Shown in pieces: positions 1-5,694 of a stretch of DNA of 6,605 bases. The DNA lies in NCBI GenBank assembly GCA_036377675.1, contig DASUXY010000037.1, positions 1 through 6,605 on the forward strand, given 5' to 3'. The notes beneath the pieces were generated by a model that was given only the letters and a program-made list of their open reading frames with translations, was not told where the DNA came from and ran no database searches. This stretch comes from DASUXY01 sp036377675. Lineage in GTDB: Bacteria > Bacillota > Bacilli > Bacillales > Amphibacillaceae. Position numbers and translations under genes: made by a program. Position 1 is the stretch's first letter. Each line of letters opens with the position of its first letter.

Positions 1-963
1 TGCTTTAAACAGAAAAACAGGAAAATAATTGAGTATTTACGCAAAAACACAATATTATCTGATAATCGAATTGTAAGAATGAATAAAGAAGAATTACAAA
101 ATGAACTGAAAAAAGACAAGCAATTTTCACACCTCGTAATACCCACTATAAAAGTTCATAATTTTAACGATATTGAAAGTTTTTTGGAAAAATACAATAA
201 AGTTGTTTTGAAACCGATAAGTGGACAATTTGGAGTAGGAATTTATGTTTTAAAAAAGAAAGGGGATAGTTACATACTAGTTCATCAGGATAAAGAAACG
301 GAAATATCTCATACAGAACTGATTTCTTTTTTTGATGAAAGGATAAAAAGTAAGAGCTATATACTACAGAGATATATCGCTTCTAAATCATTACAAGGAC
401 ACCCGTTTGACTGTAGAATAAACGTTGAAAAAAATGGTGAAGGAAAATGGGTTATTGCTAAGAAGTTTATTAGAATTGGAATCGGTCAAAGGATTGTCTC
501 TAATATTAGTCAAGGAGGAGGCGTAAGTAGAACAAAGCCTTTTTTAAAAGCTAATTATGGCACAAAGTGGAGAGAAATTGAAGACAACTTAAATAAAATA
601 GCAGAAACATTGCCTTACAAAATAGAAAAGTTAAGAAAAACAAAATTGATGACATTAGGTATAGATATTGGCATAGACACGGATGGTAGGTTATATTTAT
701 TCGAAACAAATAGTGCCCCTGGAACAACGCAACTCAGATCAGAAGCGGCGTTATTAAGGTCTCAATATTATAGGTATGTTTTAGAGAATAGGGTGAGTAA
801 AGAGCAACATAAATCATATAATGCGAAGATTAAAAGATTAGAGCAGGCTAATAAAGAGTTGGGTAAACAAAATCAACAGTATCAAAAAAAGATTGATTCT
901 ATCGAAAAAAGAGCTGTATGGAAAATAGTAAAGTTGCTAGATAAAATGCAAATTTTAAAATGA
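1..963 (+). CDS. YheC/YheD-type ATP-grasp ligase, 5'-partial
   Basis: This is an ATP-grasp enzyme, a fold that activates a carboxylate as an acyl-phosphate and joins it to an amine or similar group; substrate unknown, probably cytoplasmic. The frame is open back to base 1, encoding CFKQKNRKIIEYLRK and onward, and the ATG at 79 has no ribosome site, so the real start lies upstream of the window. Counting from that Met as residue 1: nucleotide-binding Lys45 in VLKP, glycine-rich loop 49-55 (GQFGVGI), QRYI at 97, DCR at 111-113, SNISQGGG at 141-148, GIDIGID at 194-200, and metal ligands Glu209 and Asn211 in FETN. Residues about 240-278 look like a coiled coil, ending in a short basic tail with AVWKIVKLL. 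The DNA is AT-rich (16 of 60 G/C in 301-360), and all 15 Arg codons in 79-963 are AGA or AGG, unlike the genes downstream. Relatives in Bacillus are annotated as spore-associated YheC/YheD; that role is not shown here. Confidence 0.85.
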   Translation, partial: CFKQKNRKIIEYLRKNTILSDNRIVRMNKEELQNELKKDKQFSHLVIPTIKVHNFNDIESFLEKYNKVVLKPISGQFGVGIYVLKKKGDSYILVHQDKETEISHTELISFFDERIKSKSYILQRYIASKSLQGHPFDCRINVEKNGEGKWVIAKKFIRIGIGQRIVSNISQGGGVSRTKPFLKANYGTKWREIEDNLNKIAETLPYKIEKLRKTKLMTLGIDIGIDTDGRLYLFETNSAPGTTQLRSEAALLRSQYYRYVLENRVSKEQHKSYNAKIKRLEQANKELGKQNQQYQKKIDSIEKRAVWKIVKLLDKMQILK

Positions 964-972
964 TAGGATTAA

Positions 973-1107
973 AAGGAGTTACTTGAAAAGAAGTACGAAC
1001 AGCTCGCGCAGCAATATAAGGATATACGACAGAGTACTTCATGGAAACTTACGAAACCTTTACGCACGTTCGGTCGGATCGTAAAAAGGGTGAGAAAAAA
1101 GCGTTAA
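973..1107 (+). pseudogene. Orphan coiled-coil/basic C-terminal tail (gene remnant)
   Basis: After the stop of the ATP-grasp gene the same frame contains TGA, TAG and TAA (961-972), then 44 sense codons ending at TAA 1105-1107. They read KELLEKKYEQLAQQYKDI followed by RQSTSWKLTKPLR, a GR-rich stretch and a Lys/Arg-rich end. This matches the tail of the downstream 586-residue protein (EYDNIRNSRIWRSTSPLR, then GR, KR and RK pairs), so it is the 3' end of a tail-bearing gene, probably a glycosyltransferase or ATP-grasp protein. No plausible start in this frame carries a ribosome site. Base composition (27 of 60 G/C in 1021-1080) and Arg codons (four of six CGN) resemble the downstream genes, not the AT-rich gene just upstream. 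I infer that the front of the original gene was deleted or replaced. A frameshifted extension of the upstream gene is less likely given three stops and the composition break. Confidence 0.7.
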
Positions 1108-1200
1108 CATATCGATGAACTGGACGGTGATGGATCGTCTGTAACATCGTTCTGTTCTCCGCTCGCTTTAAATCACCGCACGCTTGAGTGTCTACATAAT

Positions 1201-1209
1201 GGAGGAGAT
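1201..1209 (+). promoter_or_regulatory. Ribosome binding site for the TTG start at 1213
   Basis: GGAGGAGAT is a strong match to the anti-Shine-Dalgarno sequence. Its GGAGG core ends 7 bases before TTG 1213, which fixes that non-ATG start. No convincing sigma-A promoter was found in 1108-1200. Confidence 0.85.
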
Positions 1210-1212
1210 CAC

Positions 1213-2973
1213 TTGGAAACCAAAAACTTTCCACAATGGTTAACGAAACCGATGGTAAGAGGGGTTAAAGGATTCAATTTAGATGCTTATTTAGTAGCCC
1301 TTGAAGGTTGGCGAAGAGGGTTAACTTTGACGTGGTATGCGCATCCTGCAGACGTTACCGATTTAAAAATTATTGGTTTTTATCCTTTAGGAAAAACGTT
1401 CTCACTACGCTCAGAGGATAAGACTCATTTTTTCTACCGTTCACGAGGAGACCGTGTCGCCAATCGAGCAGTCGATCTCGTTTCTAATAAAGAAGAAACG
1501 AAAAGACGACTCTCAAAAGCTGGTGTCGCCAATCCGCCTGGGAAACGGTTTTTTCCCCATACAGGTGATGAGGAAATTGTCCAATTTGCTATGCGTCTCG
1601 GTTTTCCTTTAGTCATTAAGCCGACATTCGGAAGTTTAGGGAAAGGTGTCGTTATCAATATTCGCGACGAAGCGGAATTTCGTGAAAGTTTAGCCTATGT
1701 TCGAAGTGAGTTAGGGTATGAAGATCTCATTGTTGAACGTTTTTTAGAAGGTGTCGATGTACGCATTTACGTTCTCGGTGACAACGTTCTCGCAGCGACG
1801 AAGCGATTACCTGCCAATATTGTCGGCGACGGCAAAAGTACAATTGAACAGCTCATTGACGAAAAAAACAAACAGCGACGCAAAAATCCATATTTATCTG
1901 CAAAAACGAAACGGATTACAATTGACCAAGAATTACAAGCTTACATAGCTAAACAAAATTACACACTCCAAAGCATCCTACCGAATGATGAACGCATTTA
2001 TTTAAAAGGCCAAAGCAACATCGCTGCTGGTGGGGATCCGATAGATGTAACGGATGAGTTGACACCCGAAATTAAAGATGTCGCGATCGAGGCAGTACGA
2101 GCGATTCCTGGACTCCATCAAGCAGGTGTTGATGTTCTCGTTCATAATAATGAAGCACGCGTCATTGAGATCAATGCAACGGCTGACATTTCGATGCACC
2201 TTTTCCCGTTGCAAGGTAAACCGCGCAACGTCGCAGCTGGGATTATTGACGATTACTTTCCACAAACAAAAGGTAAAGGACGACACCATACGAATCTTTA
2301 TTTCGATTATACGGAAATCAATCACTTGTTGCGGAGACAATTCGTTCAACAATTTACGCTCAAAGATGCACCAGAGAAAAAGCTGTACGCTAAAAGGTAC
2401 GTCATTTCTGGAAAAGTACAAAACGTCGGCTTTCGAAAATGGGTGCGACAACAAGCTCTCGAACAAAACGTCCACGGATATACACGCAACTTACGAAATG
2501 GAAAAGTCGTCGTTGTTGTAGCGAGTGAAGACCGTCAAGTGGTAGACAATTTCAAACAAATTTGTTACCGTGGCCCAAGGAGGGCTGTCGTTAAAGATGT
2601 ACAGGAATATGTGTGGGACAATCAAATTAAGGCCGGCTTTGAGATTCGCGAGACGAGACGACCGTCAAGAAAGAAACTCGAAGACAATATATCAACCTTA
2701 CAATCTCGCTATTGTAAGAAAAAAGCCCAATATGAAAAAACGATAGAAATATATAAGCAGCTTCAATCACAATATGAAACATTACAAGTTCAACACGAAC
2801 AGACGAACAAGCACGTAAAGAACTTGACTGCACAACTACAAAAAAGTGAACAACAACGAATTCAGATTCAAAAGGAATACGATAACATAAGAAATAGCCG
2901 CATTTGGCGCTCGACTTCACCGTTAAGAAAAGGTGGACGCGCTTGTAAACGTTTCATCCGTAAACTACGCTAA
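1213..2973 (+). CDS. ATP-grasp ligase fused to acylphosphatase, coiled-coil tail
   Basis: A 586-residue cytoplasmic-looking fusion starting at TTG. Residues 1-92 resemble the lead-in of cyanophycin-synthetase and GshF-type ligases (ALEGWRRGL; FFYRSRGD at 73-80). The ATP-grasp domain (about 93-350) has Lys136 in VIKP, glycine loop 139-146 (FGSLGKGV), ERF at 175-177, DVR at 182-184, the cyanophycin-synthetase-like stretch SNIAAGGDPIDVTDE (268-282), and metal ligands Glu319 and Asn321 in IEIN. Residues about 389-479 form an acylphosphatase domain with GKVQNVGFR (400-408, catalytic Arg408) and GYTRNL (422-427, catalytic Asn426); the usual VQGVGFR has Asn in place of one Gly. Residues about 486-556 are a coiled coil, and 559-586 carry an IRNSRIWRSTSPLR basic tail. 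By family, it should ligate amino acids or peptides through an acyl-phosphate, with the acylphosphatase hydrolysing acyl-phosphates. The substrate is unknown. Arg codons are mostly CGN, unlike the gene upstream. Confidence 0.9.
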   Translation: METKNFPQWLTKPMVRGVKGFNLDAYLVALEGWRRGLTLTWYAHPADVTDLKIIGFYPLGKTFSLRSEDKTHFFYRSRGDRVANRAVDLVSNKEETKRRLSKAGVANPPGKRFFPHTGDEEIVQFAMRLGFPLVIKPTFGSLGKGVVINIRDEAEFRESLAYVRSELGYEDLIVERFLEGVDVRIYVLGDNVLAATKRLPANIVGDGKSTIEQLIDEKNKQRRKNPYLSAKTKRITIDQELQAYIAKQNYTLQSILPNDERIYLKGQSNIAAGGDPIDVTDELTPEIKDVAIEAVRAIPGLHQAGVDVLVHNNEARVIEINATADISMHLFPLQGKPRNVAAGIIDDYFPQTKGKGRHHTNLYFDYTEINHLLRRQFVQQFTLKDAPEKKLYAKRYVISGKVQNVGFRKWVRQQALEQNVHGYTRNLRNGKVVVVVASEDRQVVDNFKQICYRGPRRAVVKDVQEYVWDNQIKAGFEIRETRRPSRKKLEDNISTLQSRYCKKKAQYEKTIEIYKQLQSQYETLQVQHEQTNKHVKNLTAQLQKSEQQRIQIQKEYDNIRNSRIWRSTSPLRKGGRACKRFIRKLR

Positions 2974-3149
2974 TGGGCTCAAAAACATGGGTGAGTTACA
3001 TCTTGCAATGGACGGGGATGACTCCCATAACGATGTCCTAATGACTACAAGAAAACATACAGGTTTAAAATTGTGACATTTATCAAATGGATACAATGAC
3101 CTATCAAACACTTGAAATGAACGGGTCATATCCAATAGAAAATAACTGT

Positions 3150-3158
3150 GGAGGGGAT
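3150..3158 (+). promoter_or_regulatory. Ribosome binding site for the TTG start at 3166
   Basis: GGAGGGGAT differs from the ideal GGAGGTGAT by one base. Its end lies 7 bases before TTG 3166. The in-frame GTG at 3148 overlaps this site and so cannot be the start. The ATG at 3175 is too far away and would drop the Lys-Arg n-region of the signal peptide. Confidence 0.75.
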
Positions 3159-3165
3159 AAGTAGA

Positions 3166-5532
3166 TTGAAACGTATGAACAATTTCATCTCGCTAGTCAT
3201 TGCGATTATTTTTATGCCCCATCTCGTAGGTGCAACTCCTAGCCTTGAGCAAAGCAACCCCGTTGTCAAAGAAACGCACGTGGTTGAAGTGGAAGGCGCT
3301 GTTCCGACGATTGACGCAGCTGGTCTTTCTGAAGACGATGATACAGCGAAAGCACGGATCGATGCCGAAGTAAATAAGCACGAATCGACAAGCGATGATT
3401 CCTCACATGAACAAGGAGACGAACGAGTTCATGAAATGGGTGATTCGAAGCAAACAGTAGATAAACAACCGCTTGAAACCGATCGGCATCAGGCAGCTGA
3501 CGAATCGTCTACGACCGATGTAGATGATGAAAAGGTAACAGAAGCATCACCTGAAACGGATCTGGAAGACGATGAATCGTTAGACCTAGCCGATGAAGAG
3601 GCTGAGCGTTTTGAAGAGTCACACCAACAATCCGATACCTTCGTTGACCGTGACGAACAACAGCATGAGCAATCGGTTGAAACCGATCGAGAGGTCGACA
3701 TCGTCGAACCCGAACCATCTTCTGAAGACCGTGAACAACGGGAAGAAGTTGAAGCAAATGTCACCGCTGAAAGTAGCCAGCGAGAAACGAGTAGTGATGA
3801 TAATGGAGAAGCTTCCGAACCACAACCGCTAACTAAAGATTTTAATGAAGAACATGACCTAGAGGCGAATAAAAAAGCTGAAAAGAAACGACGCGCAACA
3901 ACATTCATGCTTTCTACAACATCAACGTCTCCCCCCCTGAAAAAAGGAACACGACATGAAGATCTCATCGATCTTAAAAAGATGCTGAACTACTCTGGTT
4001 ACGGTGGAATTAAAGTAACCAATTATTTCGGATCATATACTGAAAAACGTGTGAAACAATTCCAAAAAAATAATGGTTTAAAAATAACAGGGGAAATCGA
4101 TCGTCGAACGAAAAACAAAATTAACAAAAATTTTGCATCGATTTACCAAAAAGGTGGAAAGCATCCAAACATTAAAAAATTGAAGCGTCGGCTGAATCGT
4201 CTCGGCTTTAGCGGTATTAAAGTGACCGATTACTTTGGATCATTTACGGAAAAACGTGTTCGTGACTTTCAAAAATATTACCGTTTATCTGTAACGGGAA
4301 AGGCAAATCTTGACACGTTAGACCATTTACAGATAACTGTTTCGAGTCCCTTCCAGCGCGGGAAACGTCATTCAAAAACGCCGACGTTAAAAAAACAGTT
4401 GAACAAACTCGGCTTCGGAAATATCAAAGTGACGACGCTGTACGGAAGTTTCATGGAAAAACGTATGAAAGATTTCCAGAGATATTACGGTTTAAAAACC
4501 CACGGTATCGCTGATAGCCGCACATTAGACAAGCTCGATGAAGTAATCAACAGTCCCTTCCAGCGCGAGAAACGTCATTCCCAAACGAAGACGTTAAAAA
4601 AACAGTTGAACAAACTCGGCTTCGGAAATATCAAAGTGACGACGCTGTACGGAAGTTTCATGGAAAAACGTATGAAAGATTTCCAGAGATATTACGGTTT
4701 GAAAGCCCACGGTATCGCCGATAGTCGGACATGGGCGAAGATTGATGAGATTTTATCAATCCCGTATCAACGTGGACAACGCCATCAAAATACGATTAAA
4801 TTGAAGAAAAAGTTGAATAATCTAGGTTTTTCAGGTATTAAAGAAACCGATTACTATGGAAGCTTTACGGAAAAACGTGTGAAACAATTTCAGAAGTCAC
4901 ACAATCTTCCGGTAAGTGGGATTGCTGATGAGAAAACAATTGCTACGATGCAATCTCTGAAACCATTAGCGACAAACAACGTTAAAATCTTTCTCGATCC
5001 CGGTCACGGCGGTCATGATCCAGGCGCTCAAGCGTATGGTTTACAAGAAAAAGACGTCGTTTTGGATATCGCTTTACAAACGGCTCGTTTCCTCACGCGA
5101 AATTACAGCGGAATCGACATTAAGTTATCTCGAACGACGGATGAATTTGTCGAGTTAAAAGAAAGGGCACGAATGGCGAATAGTTGGGGAGCTGATTATT
5201 TCGTCAGCATTCACAACAACTCCTTTACAGGAAGTGCTCACGGTTTTGAAAGCTATATTCATAGTGACGAGCATGCATCGAGTGACGCTTTGATTAAACA
5301 GAACGAGATACATACGTATATCGTGAATGAAATTGGTATAAGAGACCGAGGTATGAAGAAGGCTAACTTTAGTGTTCTTCGCAATACACAAATGCCAGCA
5401 ATCTTACTAGAATACTTATTTATCGATCATTTTGACGAAAATAACAAGCTGAAAAAAGCAAGTTATCGATCATTCCTCGGAGAAATAACAGCAAAAGCAA
5501 TTGCAAATGCTTTTCATTTGCCGAAAATATAA
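3166..5532 (+). CDS. Secreted N-acetylmuramoyl-L-alanine amidase, five wall-binding repeats
   Basis: This 788-residue exported wall hydrolase is predicted to cut the MurNAc to L-Ala bond of peptidoglycan. The TTG start gives a Sec signal peptide: Lys-Arg n-region, hydrophobic core FISLVIAIIF, likely cleavage after VGA at residue 23. Residues about 24-245 are a low-complexity Asp/Glu/Ser/Thr-rich linker with recurring ETD motifs, probably disordered. Residues 255-598 hold five PG_binding_1-type repeats, each opening with a xQ/KxGxRH-like header and containing LGF, YGSFTEKRV, FQ and TG(I)AD positions. They are rich in Lys and Arg. The Amidase_3 domain (about 607-782) has zinc ligands His614 (DPGHGG), Glu628 (LQEKD) and His683 (SIHNN) and catalytic Glu749 (LLEYLFI). 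It appears fully active. It resembles the LytC/CwlB class, but with repeats of a different type placed before the catalytic domain. It is followed by a strong terminator, and a protein of the same plan lies downstream. Confidence 0.95.
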   Translation: MKRMNNFISLVIAIIFMPHLVGATPSLEQSNPVVKETHVVEVEGAVPTIDAAGLSEDDDTAKARIDAEVNKHESTSDDSSHEQGDERVHEMGDSKQTVDKQPLETDRHQAADESSTTDVDDEKVTEASPETDLEDDESLDLADEEAERFEESHQQSDTFVDRDEQQHEQSVETDREVDIVEPEPSSEDREQREEVEANVTAESSQRETSSDDNGEASEPQPLTKDFNEEHDLEANKKAEKKRRATTFMLSTTSTSPPLKKGTRHEDLIDLKKMLNYSGYGGIKVTNYFGSYTEKRVKQFQKNNGLKITGEIDRRTKNKINKNFASIYQKGGKHPNIKKLKRRLNRLGFSGIKVTDYFGSFTEKRVRDFQKYYRLSVTGKANLDTLDHLQITVSSPFQRGKRHSKTPTLKKQLNKLGFGNIKVTTLYGSFMEKRMKDFQRYYGLKTHGIADSRTLDKLDEVINSPFQREKRHSQTKTLKKQLNKLGFGNIKVTTLYGSFMEKRMKDFQRYYGLKAHGIADSRTWAKIDEILSIPYQRGQRHQNTIKLKKKLNNLGFSGIKETDYYGSFTEKRVKQFQKSHNLPVSGIADEKTIATMQSLKPLATNNVKIFLDPGHGGHDPGAQAYGLQEKDVVLDIALQTARFLTRNYSGIDIKLSRTTDEFVELKERARMANSWGADYFVSIHNNSFTGSAHGFESYIHSDEHASSDALIKQNEIHTYIVNEIGIRDRGMKKANFSVLRNTQMPAILLEYLFIDHFDENNKLKKASYRSFLGEITAKAIANAFHLPKI
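3928..4959 (+). repeat. Five tandem 69-codon PG-binding repeats
   Basis: The header His residues lie at protein positions 264, 333, 402, 471 and 540, an exact 69-residue spacing with no insertion or deletion. In the fourth header the Gly is Glu (QREKRH). The repeats are basic and should bind the wall. Repeats 1, 2 and 5 are diverged; 3 and 4 are almost identical. Confidence 0.9.
4345..4758 (+). repeat. Recent 207-bp tandem duplication (repeats 3 and 4)
   Basis: Copy one is 4345-4551 and copy two 4552-4758, an in-frame period of 207 bp (69 codons). Bases 4383-4493 and 4590-4700 are identical over 111 bp, and the first 38 bp of the copies differ at five positions. Differences concentrate at the edges, as expected from unequal recombination or gene conversion between repeats. 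Confidence 0.92.
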
Positions 5533-5535
5533 GAC

Positions 5536-5571
5536 AAAAGGTGAGCTTTTCGACAAAAAGCTCACCTTTTT
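5536..5571 (+). terminator. Rho-independent terminator after the amidase
   Basis: A perfect 15-bp stem has arms 5536-5550 and 5556-5570 with the core GGTGAGC/GCTCACC, a 5-base loop CGACA, and a run of T at the 3' end. It begins four bases after the amidase stop. Because the left arm starts with AAAA, it could also work in the opposite direction. Confidence 0.93.
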
Positions 5572-5614
5572 ACTATATTTTAGTCACAAAAAGGTAATGA
5601 AAACCGTAAAAAAC

Positions 5615-5643
5615 TTGAAATACACGTACTTTACGACGATACT
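5615..5643 (+). promoter_or_regulatory. Possible sigma-A promoter for the gene at 5695
   Basis: TTGAAA (5615-5620, five of six consensus bases) is separated by 17 bp from GATACT (5638-5643, four of six). TACTAT at 5640 is an alternative -10. It lies between the terminator and the next gene, where a promoter is expected. The match is moderate, so this is a candidate only. Confidence 0.4.
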
Positions 5644-5676
5644 ATTAAAGGACCCTATCAATCTATTAAACTCTTT

Positions 5677-5684
5677 AGGAGGTG
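5677..5684 (+). promoter_or_regulatory. Ribosome binding site for the GTG start at 5695
   Basis: AGGAGGTG is a near-perfect site. The GGAGG core ends 12 bases before GTG 5695, a rather long gap, but no other in-frame start fits and the GTG opens a clean signal peptide. Confidence 0.75.
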
Positions 5685-5694
5685 TAGGACCAAA

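Noticed and set aside
79..81. ATG at 79 as the true start of the first ATP-grasp gene
   Set aside because: No Shine-Dalgarno sequence precedes it, and the same frame is open with protein-like sequence back to base 1, so it is an internal Met.
983..1084. Small frame from TTG 983 behind AAAAGGAG (971-978)
   Set aside because: The spacing is only 4 bases and the 33-codon product has no recognisable character, whereas the overlapping frame ending at 1107 clearly matches the tail of the downstream protein.
2002..2475. Open frames on both strands inside the ligase-acylphosphatase gene
   Set aside because: They overlap conserved ATP-grasp and acylphosphatase motifs in the real frame and show no domain or ribosome site of their own.
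2987..3028. Possible hairpin after the fusion gene (ATGGG..AGT with ACTCCCAT)
   Set aside because: The stem is short and bulged, the loop is long and no T-run follows, so it is not supportable as a terminator.
3003..3097. Promoter candidates for the amidase: TTGCAA/CATAAC (3003-3031) and TTGTGA/TACAAT (3071-3097)
   Set aside because: The first matches only 4 of 6 at each box and the second has a 15-bp spacer. No sigma-D or sigma-B type pair with correct spacing was found, so none is called.
3148..3150. GTG 3148 as the amidase start
   Set aside because: It overlaps the GGAGG site itself and has no ribosome site of its own; TTG 3166 has correct spacing and a normal signal peptide.
3489..3968. 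Long open frame on the minus strand opposite the acidic linker
   Set aside because: The product is Ser/Arg-rich low complexity, as expected from the complement of Asp/Glu-rich codons, and it lies wholly inside the amidase gene.
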